Assembly (NCBI GenBank): GCA_958298945.1
Contig: OY282608.1
Location: forward strand, 12,129,933 to 12,193,932
Direction: 5' to 3'
DNA length: 64,000 nucleotides
Source of the DNA: Atherix ibis
Taxonomy: Eukaryota > Arthropoda > Insecta > Diptera > Athericidae
Under the pieces are notes generated by a model. It was not told where the DNA came from. It saw only the letters and a list, made by a program, of their open reading frames with translations, and did no database searches. This document shows, in pieces, positions 44,717 to 57,360 of this stretch. The stretch's first letter is position 1. The number at the start of each line of letters is the position of its first letter. The position numbers and the translations under genes are program-made.

Positions 44717-47700
44717 GTGTTTGCTTGTTGGCTTGTTGACTTGTTGGTTTGTTGGTTTGTTGGTTTGTTGGTTTGTTGCTATGTTCGTTTTTTGGTTTGT
44801 TGGCTTGTTGGTTTGTTCGTTTGTTGGTTTCTTGGTTTGTTCGTTTGTTGGTTTGTTGGTTTGTTGGTTTGTTGGTTTATTGGCTTGTTGGTTTGTTGGC
44901 TTGTTGGTTTGTTCGTTTGTTGGTTTGTTGGTTTGTTCGTTTGTTCGTTTGTTGGTTTGTTGGTTTGTTGGTTTGTTGGTTTTTTGGTTATTTGGTTTTT
45001 TGGTTTGTTGGCTTTTTGGTTTGTTGGTTTGTTGGTTTGTTGGCTTGTTGGTTTGTTGGTTTGTTTGTTTGTTGGTTTGTTGTTTTGTTGGTTTGTTGGC
45101 TTGTTAGCTTGTTGGTTTATTGGTTTGTTGGCTTGTTGGTTTTTTGGTTTGTTGGTTTGTTGGTTTGTTGGCTTGTTGGTTTTTGGTTTGTTGGTTTGTT
45201 GGTTTGTTGGTTTGTTGGTTTGCTGGCTTGTAGGTTTGTTGGTTTGTTCGTTTGTTGGTTTGTAGATTTGGTGGTTTGATGGCTTGTTGGCTTGTTGGTT
45301 TGTTGGTTTGTTGGTTTGTTGGCTTGTTGGTTTGTTAGTTTTGTTGGTTTGTTCGTTTGTTGGTATGTTGGTTTGTTGGTTTGTTAGTTTGTTGGTTTGT
45401 TGGTTTGTTGGTTTGTTGGTTTGTTGGTTTGTTGGTTGTTTTGTTTGTTGGTTTGTTGGTTTGTTGGTATGTTGGTTTGTTGGTTTGTTGACTTATTGGC
45501 TTGTTGGTTTGTTGGTTTGTTCGTTTGTTGGTTTGTTGGTTTGTTGTTTTGTTGGATTGTTTGCTTGTTGGTTTTTTGGTTTGTTGGCTTGTTGGTTTGT
45601 TGGTTTTTTGGTTTGTTGGTTTTTTGGTTTGTTGGTTTGTTGGTTTGTTGGTTTGTTGGTTGGTTGGTTTGTTGGTTTGTTGGTTTGTTCGTTTGTTCGT
45701 TTGTTCGTTTGTTGGTTTGTTGGTTTGTTGGTTTGCTGGCTTTATGGTTTGTTGGTTTGTTAGTTTGTTGGTGAGTTTGTTTGTTGGCTTGTTTGTTTGT
45801 TTCTTTGTTGGTTTGTTGGTTTGTTGGTTTTTTGGTTTGTTGGTTTTTTGGTTTGTTGGCTTTTTGGTTTGTTGGTTTGTTGGTTTGTTCATTTTTTGGT
45901 TTGTTGGCTTGTTGGTTTGATCGTTTGTTGGTTTGTTGGTTACTTGGTTGGTTATTTTGTTGGTTTGTTGGTTTGTTGGTTTGTTGGTTTGTTGGTTTGT
46001 TCGTTTGTTGGTTTGTTGGTTTGTTGGTTTGTTGGTTGTTTGGTTTGTTGGTTTGTTGGTTTGTTGGTTTGTTGGATTGTTGGTTTGTTGGTTTGTTGGT
46101 TTGTTGGCTTATTGGCTTGTTGGTTTGTTGGTTTGTTCGTTTGTTGGTTTGTTGGTTTGTTGTTTTGTTGGATTGTTTACTTGTTGGTTTGTTGGTTTGT
46201 TGGTTTGTTGGCTTGTTGGTTTGTTGGTTTTTTGGTTTGTTGGTTTGTTGGTTTGTTGGTTTGTTGGTTTGTTGGTTTGTGGGTTTGTTGGTTTGTTGGT
46301 TTGTTGGTTTGTTGGTTTGTTGGTTTGTTGGTTTGTTGGTTTGTTGGTTTGTTGGTTTGTTGGTTTGTTGGCATGTTGGTTTGTTGGTATGTTAGTTTGT
46401 TGGTGTGTGTGCTTGTTGGCTTGTTGACTTGTTGGTTTGTTGGTTTGTTGGTTTGTTGGTTTGTTGCTTTGTTCGTTTTTTGGTTTGTTGGCTTGTTGCT
46501 TTGTTCGTTTGTTGGTTTGTTGGTTTGTTGGTTTGTTCGTTTGTTGGTTTGTTGGTTTGTTGGTTTGTTGGTTTGTTGGCTTGTTGGTTAGTTGGCTTGT
46601 TGGTTTGTTCGTTTGTTGGTTTGTTGGTTTGTTCGTTTGTTCGTTTGTTGGTTTGTTGGTTTGTTGGTTTGTTGATTTTTTGGTTATTTGGTTTTTTGGT
46701 TTGTTGGCTTTTTGGTTTGCTGGTTTGTTGGTTTGTTGGCTTGTTGGTTTGTTGGTTTGTTTGTTTGTTGGTTTGTTGTTTTGTTGGTTTGTTGGCTTGT
46801 TAGCTTGTTGGTTTATTGGTTTGTTGGCTTGTTGGTTTTTTGGTTTGTTGGTTTGTTGGTTTGTTTGCTTGTTGGTTTGTTGGTTTGTTCGTTTGTTGGT
46901 TTATAGATTTGTTGGTTTGTTGGTTTGTTGGTTTGTTGGTTTGTTGGTTTGTTGGTTTGTTGGTTTGTTCGTTTGTTGGTTTGTTGGTTGTTTTGTTTGT
47001 TGGTTTGTTGGTTTGTTGGTATGTTGGTTTGTTGGTTTGTTGGCTTATTGGCTTGTTGGTTTGTTGGTTTGTTCGTTTGTTGGTTTGTTGGTTTGTTGTT
47101 TTGTTGGATTTTTTGCTTGTTGGTTTTTTGGTTTGTTGGCTTGTTGGTTTGTTGGTTTTTTGGTTTGTTGGTTTTTTGGTTTGTTGGTTTGTTGGTTTGT
47201 TGGTTTGTTGGTTTGTTGGTTTGTTGGTTTGTTGGTTTGTTCGTTTGTTCGTTTGTTGGTTTGTTGGTTTGTTGGTTTGCTGGCTTGTTGGTTTGTTGGT
47301 TTGTTAGTTTGTTGGTGAGTTTGTTTGTTGGCTTGTTGGCTTGTTTGTTTGTTTGTTTGTTGGTTTGTTGGTTTGTTGGTTTTTTGGTTTGTTGGTTTTT
47401 TGGTTTGTTGGCTTTTTGGTTTGTTGGTTTGTTGGTTTGTTCGTTGTTTGGTTTGTTGGCTTGTTGGTTTGTTCGTTTGTTGGTTTGTTGGTTACTTGGT
47501 TGGTTATTTTGTTGGTTTGTTGGTTTGTTGGTTTGTTGAGTTGTTGGTTTGTTCGTTTGTTGGTTTGTTGGTTTGTTCGTTTGTTGGCTTGTTGGCTTGT
47601 TGGTTTGTTGGCTTATTGGCTTGTTGGTTTGTTGGTTTGTTGGCTTGTTGGTTTGTTGGTTTGTTGGCTTGCTGGTTTGTTGTCTTGTTGGTTTGTTCGT

Positions 47701-48293
47701 TTGGTGGTATGTTGGTTTGTTCGTTTGTTCGTTTGTTCGTTTGTTCCTTTGTTGGTTTGTTGGTTTGTTGGTTTGTTGGTTTGTTGGTTTGCTGGTTTTT
47801 TGGTTTTTTGGCTTATCGGTTTGTTTGTTTGTTGTCTTGTTGGTTTGTTGGCTTGTTGATTTTTTGGTTTCTTGGTTTGTTGGTTTGTTGACTTGTTGGT
47901 TTGTTGGTTTGTTGGTTTGTTGGTTTGGTGGTTTGTTGGTTTGCTGGCTTGTTGGTTTGTTGGTTTGTTCGTTTGTTGGTTTGTAGGTTTGTTGGTTTGT
48001 TGGCTTTTTGGCTTGTTTGTTTGTTGGTTTGTTGGCTTGTTGGTTTGTTTGTATTGTTGGTTTGTTGGTTTGTTGGTTTGTTGGTTTGTTGGTTTGTTGG
48101 TTTGTTGGTTTGTTGGTTTTTTGGTTTGTTGGTTTGTTGGTTTGTTGGTTTGTTGGTTTGTTGGTTTGTTGGTTTGTTGGTTTGTGGGTTTGTGGGTTTG
48201 TTGGTTTGTTGGTTTGTTGGTTTGTTGGTTTGTTGGTTTGTTGGTTTGTTGGTTTGTTGGCTTGTTGGTTTGTTGGTTTGTTAGTTTGTTGGT
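44717..48293 (+). repeat. 3.6-kb composite unit, copy 1
   Basis: This unit contains two zone B subunits, each with its own TTACTTGG marker. It is repeated at displacements of 3,577 bp at the left end, 3,617 near 45,797, 3,625 from 46,177 to about 47,800 and 3,626 after that. The changes are whole-monomer gains except for the last single base. It includes the first TTCGTTTGGTGGTATG module at 47,696. Confidence 0.86.
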
Positions 48294-51200
48294 GTGTTTG
48301 CTTGTTGGCTTGTTGACTTGTTGGTTTGTTGGTTTGTTGGTTTGTTGGTTTGTTGCTATGTTCGTTTTTTGGTTTGTTGGCTTGTTGGTTTGTTCGTTTG
48401 TTGGTTTCTTGGTTTGTTCGTTTGTTGGTTTGTTGGTTTGTTGGTTTGTTGGTTTGTTGGCTTGTTGGTTTGTTGGCTTGTTGGTTTGTTCGTTTGTTGG
48501 TTTGTTGGTTTGTTCGTTTGTTCGTTTGTTGGTTTGTTGGTTTGTTGGTTTGTTGGTTTTTTGGTTATTTGGTTTTTTGGTTTGTTGGCTTTTTGGTTTG
48601 TTGGTTTGTTGGTTTGTTGGCTTGTTGGTTTGTTGGTTTGTTTGTTTGTTGGTTTGTTGTTTTGTTGGTTTGTTGGCTTGTTAGCTTGTTGGTTTATTGG
48701 TTTGTTGGCTTGTTGGTTTTTTGGTTTGTTGGTTTGTTGGTTTGTTGGCTTGTTGGTTTTTGGTTTGTTGGTTTGTTGGTTTGTTGGTTTGTTGGTTTGC
48801 TGGCTTGTAGGTTTGTTGGTTTGTTCGTTTGTTGGTTTGTAGATTTGGTGGTTTGATGGCTTGTTGGCTTGTTGGTTTGTTGGTTTGTTGGTTTGTTGGC
48901 TTGTTGGTTTGTTGGTTTTGTTGGTTTGTTCGTTTGTTGGTATGTTGGTTTGTTGGTTTGTTAGTTTGTTGGTTTGTTGGTTTGTTGGTTTGTTGGTTTG
49001 TTGGTTTGTTGGTTTGTTGGTTTGTTGGTTTGTTGGTTTGTTGGTTGTTTTGTTTGTTGGTTTGTTGGTTTGTTGGTATGTTGGTTTGTTGGTTTGTTGG
49101 CTTATTGGCTTGTTGGTTTGTTGGTTTGTTCGTTTGTTGGTTTGTTGGTTTGTTGTTTTGTTGGATTGTTTGCTTGTTGGTTTTTTGGTTTGTTGGCTTG
49201 TTGGTTTGTTGGTTTTTTGGTTTGTTGGTTTTTTGGTTTGTTGGTTTGTTGGTTTGTTGGTTTGTTGGTTTGTTGGTTGGTTGGTTTGTTGGTTTGTTGG
49301 TTTGTTCGTTTGTTCGTTTGTTCGTTTGTTGGTTTGTTGGTTTGTTGGTTTGCTGGCTTTATGGTTTGTTGGTTTGTTAGTTTGTTGGTGAGTTTGTTTG
49401 TTGGCTTGTTTGTTTGTTTCTTTGTTGGTTTGTTGGTTTGTTGGTTTTTTGGTTTGTTGGTTTTTTGGTTTGTTGGCTTTTTGGTTTGTTGGTTTGTTGG
49501 TTTGTTCATTTTTTGGTTTGTTGGCTTGTTGGTTTGATCGTTTGTTGGTTTGTTGGTTACTTGGTTGGTTATTTTGTTGGTTTGTTGGTTTGTTGGTTTG
49601 TTGGTTTGTTGGTTTGTTGGTTTGTTCGTTTGTTGGTTTGTTGGTTTGTTGGTTTGTTGGTTGTTTGGTTTGTTGGTTTGTTGGTTTGTTGGTTTGTTGG
49701 ATTGTTGGTTTGTTGGTTTGTTGGTTTGTTGGCTTATTGGCTTGTTGGTTTGTTGGTTTGTTCGTTTGTTGGTTTGTTGGTTTGTTGTTTTGTTGGATTG
49801 TTTACTTGTTGGTTTGTTGGTTTGTTGGTTTGTTGGCTTGTTGGTTTGTTGGTTTTTTGGTTTGTTGGTTTGTTGGTTTGTTGGTTTGTTGGTTTGTTGG
49901 TTTGTTGGTTTGTGGGTTTGTTGGTTTGTTGGTTTGTTGGTTTGTTGGTTTGTTGGTTTGTTGGTTTGTTGGTTTGTTGGTTTGTTGGTTTGTTGGCATG
50001 TTGGTTTGTTGGTATGTTAGTTTGTTGGTGTGTGTGCTTGTTGGCTTGTTGACTTGTTGGTTTGTTGGTTTGTTGGTTTGTTGGTTTGTTGCTTTGTTCG
50101 TTTTTTGGTTTGTTGGCTTGTTGCTTTGTTCGTTTGTTGGTTTGTTGGTTTGTTGGTTTGTTCGTTTGTTGGTTTGTTGGTTTGTTGGTTTGTTGGTTTG
50201 TTGGCTTGTTGGTTAGTTGGCTTGTTGGTTTGTTCGTTTGTTGGTTTGTTGGTTTGTTCGTTTGTTCGTTTGTTGGTTTGTTGGTTTGTTGGTTTGTTGA
50301 TTTTTTGGTTATTTGGTTTTTTGGTTTGTTGGCTTTTTGGTTTGCTGGTTTGTTGGTTTGTTGGCTTGTTGGTTTGTTGGTTTGTTTGTTTGTTGGTTTG
50401 TTGTTTTGTTGGTTTGTTGGCTTGTTAGCTTGTTGGTTTATTGGTTTGTTGGCTTGTTGGTTTTTTGGTTTGTTGGTTTGTTGGTTTGTTTGCTTGTTGG
50501 TTTGTTGGTTTGTTCGTTTGTTGGTTTATAGATTTGTTGGTTTGTTGGTTTGTTGGTTTGTTGGTTTGTTGTTTTGTTGGTTTGTTGGTTTGTTCGTTTG
50601 TTGGTTTGTTGGTTGTTTTGTTTGTTGGTTTGTTGGTTTGTTGGTATGTTGGTTTGTTGGTTTGTTGGCTTATTGGCTTGTTGGTTTGTTGGTTTGTTCG
50701 TTTGTTGGTTTGTTGGTTTGTTGTTTTGTTGGTTTTTTTGCTTGTTGGTTTTTTGGTTTGTTGGCTTGTTGGTTTGTTGGTTTTTTGGTTTGTTGGTTTT
50801 TTGGTTTGTTGGTTTGTTGGTTTGTTGGTTTGTTGGTTTGTTGGTTTGTTGGTTTGTTGGTTTGTTCGTTTGTTCGTTTGTTGGTTTGTTGGTTTGTTGG
50901 TTTGCTGGCTTGTTGGTTTGTTGGTTTGTTAGTTTGTTGGTGAGTTTGTTTGTTGGCTTGTTGGCTTGTTTGTTTGTTTGTTTGTTGGTTTGTTGGTTTG
51001 TTGGTTTTTTGGTTTGTTGGTTTTTTGGTTTGTTGGCTTTTTGGTTTGTTGGTTTGTTGGTTTGTTCGTTGTTTGGTTTGTTGGCTTGTTGGTTTGTTCG
51101 TTTGTTGGTTTGTTGGTTACTTGGTTGGTTATTTTGTTGGTTTGTTGGTTTGTTGGTTTGTTGAGTTGTTGGTTTGTTCGTTTGTTGGTTTGTTGGTTTG

Positions 51201-51717
51201 TTCGTTTGTTGGCTTGTTGGCTTGTTGGTTTGTTGGCTTATTGGCTTGTTGGTTTGTTGGTTTGTTGGCTTGTTGGTTTGTTGGTTTGTTGGCTTGCTGG
51301 TTTGTTGTCTTGTTGGTTTGTTCGTTTGGTGGTATGTTGGTTTGTTCGTTTGTTCGTTTGTTCGTTTGTTCCTTTGTTGGTTTGTTGGTTTGTTGGTTTG
51401 TTGGTTTGTTGGTTTGCTGGTTTTTTGGTTTTTTTAGCTTATCGGTTTGTTTGTTTGTTGTCTTGTTGGTTTGTTGGCTTGTTGATTTTTTGGTTTCTTG
51501 GTTTGTTGGTTTGTTGACTTGTTGGTTTGTTGGTTTGTTGGTTTGTTGGTTTGGTGGTTTGTTGGTTTGCTGGCTTGTTGGTTTGTTGGTTTGTTCGTTT
51601 GTTGGTTTGTAGGTTTGTTGGTTTGTTGGCTTTTTGGCTTGTTTGTTTGTTGGTTTGTTGGCTTGTTGGTTTGTTTGTATTGTTGGTTTGTTGGTTTGTT
51701 GGTTTGTTGGTTTGTTG
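48294..51717 (+). repeat. 3.6-kb composite unit, copy 2
   Basis: This is the direct copy of 44,717-48,293. Five extra monomers near 48,970-49,050 and one more near 49,600 explain the displacement shift. The +1 base change lies near 51,430, where a seven-T run followed by AGC replaces TTTTTTGGC of copy 1. Similarity ends near 51,718, where GGTTGTTCGTTTATTGG begins a different order. Confidence 0.86.
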
Positions 51718-52500
51718 GTTTGTTGGTTTGTTGGTTTGTTGGTTGTTCGTTTATTGGTTTGTTGGTTTGTTGGTTTGTTTGTTTGTTGGCTTGTTGGTTT
51801 GTTGGTTTGTTGGCTTGTTGGTTTGTTGGTTTTGTTGGTTTCTTGGTTTGTTGGTTTGTTGGTTTGTTGGTTTGTTGGTTTGTTGGTTTGTTGGTTTGTT
51901 GGCTTGTTGGTTTGTTGGTTTGTTAGTTTGTTGGTGTGTTTGCTTGTTGGCTTGTTGACTTGTTGGTTTGTTGGTTTGTTGGTTTGTTGGTTTGTTGCTT
52001 TGTTCGTTTTTTGGTTTGTTGGCTTGTTGCTTTGTTCGTTTGTTGGTTTGTTGGTTTGTTCGTTTGTTGGTTTGTTGGTTTGTTGGTTTGTTGGTTTGTT
52101 GGCTTGTTGGTTAGTTGGCTTGTTGGTTTGTTCGTTTGTTGGTTTGTTGGTTTGTTCGTTTGTTCGTTTGTTGGTTTGTTGGTTTGTTGGTTTGTTGGTT
52201 TTTTGGTTATTTGGTTTTTTGGTTTGGTGGCTTTTTGGTTTGCTGGTTTGTTGGTTTGTTGGCTTGTTGGTTTGTTGGTTTGTTTGTTTGTTGGTTTGTT
52301 GTTTTGTTGGTTTGTTGGCTTGTTAGCTTGTTGGTTTATTGGTTTGTTGGCTTGTTGGTTTTTTGGTTTGTTGGTTTGTTGGTTTGTTTGCTTGTTGGTT
52401 TGTTGGTTTGTTGGCTTGTTGGTTTTTTGGTTTGTTGGTTTGTTGGTTTGTTGGCTTGTTGGTTTGTTGGTTTGTTGGTTTGTTGGTTTGTTGGTTTGTT
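51718..52500 (+). repeat. Zone B linker block
   Basis: This starts with GGTTGTTCGTTTATTGG, a string not found in the neighbouring copies, then a single GGTTTTGTT near 51,828. It continues with the usual zone B series (GTGTGTTTGCTTG near 51,935, GCTTTGTTCG, GGTTATTTGG near 52,204, TTAGCTTG near 52,322). No gene is visible. Confidence 0.7.
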
Positions 52501-53370
52501 GGTTTGCTGGCTTGTTGGTTTGTTGGTTTGTTGGTTTGTAGATTTGTTGGTTTGATGGCTTGTTGGCTTGTTGGTTTGTTGGTTTGTTGGTTTGTTGGTT
52601 TGTTGCTTTGTTCGTTTTTTGGTTTGTTGGCTTGTTGGTTTGTTCGTTTGTTGGTTTATTGGTTTGTTCGTTTGTTGGCTTGTTGGTTTGTTGGTTTGTT
52701 GGTTTGTTGGTTTGTTGCTTTGTTCGTTTTTTGGTTTGTTGGCTTGTTGGTTTGTTCGTTTGTTGGTTTATTGGTTTGTTCGTTTGTTGGTTTGTTGGTT
52801 TGTTGGCTTGTTGGTTTGTTCGTTTGTTGGTTTGTTGGTTTGCTGGCTTGTTGGTTTGTTTGTTTGTTCGTTTGTTGGTTTGTAGATTTGTTTGTTTGTT
52901 GTCCTGTTGGCTTGTTGGTTTTTTGGTTTGTTGGTTTGTTGGCTTGTTGGTTTGCTGGTTTTGTTGGTTTGTTGGTTTGTTGGTTTGTTGGTTTGTTGGT
53001 TTGTTGGTTTGTTGGTTTGTTGGTTTGTTGGTTTTGTTGGTTTGTTGGTTTGTTGGTTTGTTCGTTTGTTGGTTTGTTGGTTGTTTGGTTTGTTGGTTTG
53101 TTGGTTTGTTGGTATGTTGGTTTGTTGGTTTGTTGGCTTATTGGCTTGTTGGTTTGTTGGTTTGTTCGTTTGTTGGTTTGTTGGTTTGTTGTTTTGTTGG
53201 ATTGTTGGCTTGTTGGTTTGTTGGTTTTTTGGTTTGTTGGTTTTGTGGTTTATTGGTTTGTTGGTTTGTTGGTTTGTTGGTTTGTTGGTTTGTTGGTTTG
53301 TTGGTTTGTTGGTTTGTCGGTTTGTTGGTTTGTTCGTTTGTTCGTTTGTTCGTTTGTTCGTTTGTTGGTT
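52500..53370 (+). repeat. 5,518-bp duplication, left copy
   Basis: This matches 58,018-58,890 with a constant displacement of 5,518 bp (52,560/58,078; 52,892/58,410; 9-bp monomers 52,957/58,475 and 53,030/58,548). It ends in four TTCG monomers with C at 53,335, 53,343, 53,351 and 53,359. The right copy has T at the third of these positions. Confidence 0.85.
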
Positions 53371-55080
53371 TGTTGGTTTGTTGGTTTGCTGGCTTTATGG
53401 TTTGTTGGTTTGTTAGTTTGTTGGTGAGTTTGTTTGTTGGCTTGTTTGTTTGTTTGTTTCTTGGTTTGTTGGTTTGTTGGTTTTTTGGTTTGTTGGTTTT
53501 TTGGTTTGTTGGCTTTTTGGTTTGTTTGTTTGTTGGTTTGTTCGTTTTTTGGTTTGTTGGCTTGTTGGTTTGTTCGTTTGTTGGTTTGTTCGTTTGTTGG
53601 TTTGTTGGTTACTTGGTTGGTTATTTTGTTGGTTTGTTGGTTTGTTGGTTTGTTGGTTTGTTGGTTTGTTCGTTTCTTGGTTTGTTGGTTTGTTGGTTTG
53701 TTGGTTGTTTGGTTTGTTGGTTTGTTGGTTTGTTGGTTTGTTGGTTTGTTGGTTTGTTGGTTTGTTGGTTTGTTGGCTTATTGGCTTGTTGGTTTGTTGG
53801 TTTGTTCGTTTGTTGGTTTGTTGGTTTGTTGTTTTGTTGAATTGTTGGCTTGTTGGTTTGTTGGTTTGTTGGCTTGTTGGTTTGTTGGTTTTTTGGTTTG
53901 TTGGTTTGTTGGTTTGTTGGTTTGTTGGTTTGTTGGTTTGTTGGTTTATTGGTTTGTTAGTTTGTTGGTGTGTTTGCTTGTTGGCTTGTTGACTTGTTAG
54001 TTTGTTGGTTTGTTGGTTTGTTGTGTTGTTGCTATGTTCGTTTTTTGGTTTGTTGGCTTGTTGGTTTGTTCGTTTGTTGGTTTGTTGGTTTGTTCGTTTG
54101 TTGGTTTGTTGGTTTGTTGGATTGTTGGTTTGTTGGCTTGTTGGTTTGTTGGCTTGTTGGTTTGTTCGTTTGTTGGTTCGTTGGTTTGTTCGTTTGTTCG
54201 TTTGTTGGTTTGTTGGTTTGTTGGTTTGTTGGTTTTTTGGTTATTTGGTTTTTTGGTTTGTTGGCTTTTTGGTTTGTTGGTTTGTTGGTTTGTTGGCTTG
54301 TTGGTTTGTTGGTTTGTTTGTTTGTTGGTTTGTTGTTTTGTTGGTTTGTTGGCTTGTTAGCTTGTTGGTTTATTGGTTTGTTGGCTTGTTGGTTTTTTGG
54401 TTTGTTGGTTTGTTGGTTTGTTGGCTTGTTGGTTTTTGGTTTGTTGGTTTGTTGGTTTGTTGGTTTGTTGGTTTGCTGGCTTGTTGGTTGGTTGGTTTGT
54501 TCGTTTGTTGGTTTGTAGATTTGTTGGTTTGATGGCTTGTTGGCTTGTTGGTTTGTTGGTTTGTTGGTTTGTTGGCTTGTTGGTTTGTTGGTTTTGTTGG
54601 TTTGTTCGTTTGTTGGTATGTTGGTTTGTTGGTTTGTTGGTTTGTTGGTTTGTTGGTTTGTTGGTTTGTTGGTTTGTTGGTTTGTTGGTTTGTTGGTTTG
54701 TTGGTTTGTTGGTTGTTTTGTTTGTTGGTTTGTTGGTTTGTTGGTATGTTGGTTTGTTGGTTTGTTGGCTTATTGGCTTGTTGGTTTGTTGGTTTGTTCG
54801 TTTGTTGGTTTGTTGGTTTGTTGTTTTGTTGGATTGTTTGCTTGTTGGTTTTTTGGTTTGTTGGCTTGTTGGTTTGTTGGTTTTTTGGTTTGTTGGTTTT
54901 TTGGTTTGTTGGTTTGTTGGTTTGTTGGTTTGTTGGTTTGTTGGTTTGTTGGTTTGTTGGTTTGTTGGTTTGTTGGTTTGTTGGTTTGTTCGTTTGTTCG
55001 TTTGTTCGTTTGTTGGTTTGTTGGTTTGTTGGTTTGCTGGCCTTATGGTTTGTTGGTTTGTTAGTTTGTTGGTGAGTTTG
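53370..55080 (+). repeat. Zone B block between duplicated segments
   Basis: Carries GGCTTTATGG near 53,391, GGTGAGTTTG near 53,423, TTACTTGG near 53,609, GTGTTGTTGCTATG near 54,023 and a 7-bp monomer GGTTTTTGG near 54,430 (shared with 45,178 and 48,757). The part from 54,537 follows 45,284 and 48,861. No gene is visible. Confidence 0.72.
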
Positions 55081-57360
55081 TTTGTTGGCTTGTTTGTTTG
55101 TTTCTTTGTTGGTTTGTTGGTTTGTTGGTTTTTTGGTTTGTTGGTTTTTTGGTTTGTTGGCTTTTTGGTTTGTTGGTTTGTTGGTTTGTTCATTTTTTGG
55201 TTTGTTGGCTTGTTGGTTTGTTCGTTTGTTGGTTTGGTGGTTACTTGTTTGGTTATTTTGTTGGTTTGTTGGTTTGTTGGTTTGTTGGTTTGTTGGTTTG
55301 TTCGTTTGTTGGTTTGTTGGTTTGTTGGTTTGTTGGTTGTTTGGTTTGTTGGTTTGTTGGTTTGTTGGTTTGTTGGTTTGTTGGTTTGTTGGATTGTTGG
55401 TTTGTTGGTTTGTTGGTTTGTTGGCTTATTGGCTTGTTGGTTTGTTGGTTTGTTCGTTTGTTGGTTTGTTGGTTTGTTGTTTTGTTGGATTGTTGGCTTG
55501 TTGGTTTGTTGGTTTGTTGGTTTGTTGGTTTTTTGGTTTGTTGGTTTGTTGGTTTGTTGGTTTGTTGGTTTGTTGGTTTGTGGGTTTGTTGGTTTGTTGG
55601 TTTGTTGGTTTGTTGGTTTCTTGGTTTGTTGGTTTGTTGGTTTGTTGGTTTGTTGGTTTGTTGGCTTGTTGGTTTGTTGGTTTGTTAGTTTGTTGGTGTG
55701 TTTGCTTGTTGGCTTGTTGACTTGTTGGTTTGTTGGTTTGTTGGTTTGTTGGTTTGTTGCTTTGTTCGTTTTTTGGTTTGTTGGCTTGTTGGTTTGTTCG
55801 TTTGTTGGTTTGTTGGTTTGTTGGCTTGTTGGTTAGTTGGCTTGTTGGTTTGTTCGTTTGTTGGTTTGTTGGTTTGTTCGTTTGTTCGTTTGTTGGTTTG
55901 TTGGTTTGTTGGTTTGTTGGTTTTTTGGTTATTTGGTTTTTTGGTTTGTTGGCTTTTTGGTTTGCTGGTTTGTTGGTTTGTTGGCTTGTTGGTTTGTTGG
56001 TTTGTTTGTTTGTTGATTTGTTGTTTTGTTGGTTTGTTGGCTTGTTAGCTTGTTGGTTTATTGGTTTGTTGGCTTGTTGGTTTTTTGGTTTGTTGGTTTG
56101 TTGGTTTGTTTGCTTGTTGGTTTGTTGGTTTGTTCGTTTGTTGGTTTATAGATTTGTTGGTTTGTTGGTTTGTTGGTTTGTTGGTTTGTTGGTTTGTTCG
56201 TTTGTTGGTTTGTTGGTTGTTTTGTTTGTTGGTTTGTTGGTTTGTTGGTATGTTGGTTTGTTGGTTTGTTGGCTTATTGGCTTGTTGGTTTGTTGGTTTA
56301 TTCGTTTGTTGGTTTGTTGGTTTGTTGTTTTGTTGGATTTTTTGCTTGTTGGTTTTTTGGTTTGTTGGCTTGTTGGTTTGTTGGTTTTTTGGTTTGTTGG
56401 TTTTTTGGTTTGTTGGTTTGTTGGTTTGTTGGTTTGTTGGTTTGTTGGTTTGTTGGTTTGTTCGTTTGTTCATTTGTTGGTTTGTTGGTTTGTTGGTTTG
56501 CTGGCTTGTTGGTTTGTTGGTTTGTTAGTTTGTTGGTGAGTTTGTTTGTTGGCTTGTTGGCTTGTTTGTTTGTTTGTTTGTTGGTTTGTTGGTTTGTTGG
56601 TTTTTTGGTTTGTTGGTTTTTTGGTTTGTTGGCTTTTTGGTTTGTTGGTTTGTTGGTTTGTTCGTTTTTTGGTTTGTTGGCTTGTTGGTTTGTTCGTTTG
56701 TTGGTTTGTTGGTTACTTGGTTTGGTTATTTTGTTGGTTTGTTGGTTTGTTGGGTTGTTGGTTTGTTCGTTTGTTGGTTTGTTGGTTTGTTCGTTTGTTG
56801 GTTTGTTGGCTTGTTGGTTTGTTGGCTTATTGGCTTGTTGGTTTGTTGGTTTGTTGGCTTGTTGGTTTGTTGGTTTGTTGGCTTGCTGGTTTGTTGTCTT
56901 GTTGGTTTGTTCGTTTGGTGGTATGTTGGTTTGTTCGTTTGTTCGTTTGTTAGTTTGTTCCTTTGTTGGTTTGTTGGTTTGTTGGTTTGTTGGCTTGTTG
57001 GTTTGTTGGTTTTGTTGGTTTTGTTGGTTTGTTGGTTTGTTGGTTTGTTGGTTTGTTGGTTTGTTGGTTTGTTGGTTTGTTGGTTTGTTGGTTTGTTGGT
57101 TTGTTGGTTTGTTGGTTTGTTGGTTTTGTTGGTTTGTTGGTTTGTTGGCTTGTCGGCTTGTTGGTTTGTTGGTTGGTTGGCTTGTTCGTTTGTTGGTTTG
57201 TTGGTTTGTTGGTTTGTTGGTTTGTTGGTTTGTTGGTTTGTTGGTTTGTTGGTTTGTTGGTTTGTCGGTTTGTTGGTTTGTTGGCTTATCGGTTTGTTCG
57301 TTTGTTGGCTTTTTGGTTTGTTGGTTTGTTGGTTTGTTGGTTTGTTGATTTGTTGGTTTG
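55080..57360 (+). repeat. 4.3-kb duplication, left copy
   Basis: This matches 59,357-61,700 with a displacement rising from about 4,255 to 4,311 bp through whole-monomer changes (55,698/59,953; 56,061/60,356; 56,546/60,849). It contains the TTCGTTTGGTGGTATG module at 56,910 and three GGTTTTGTT monomers at 57,008, 57,017 and 57,122. Confidence 0.8.
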
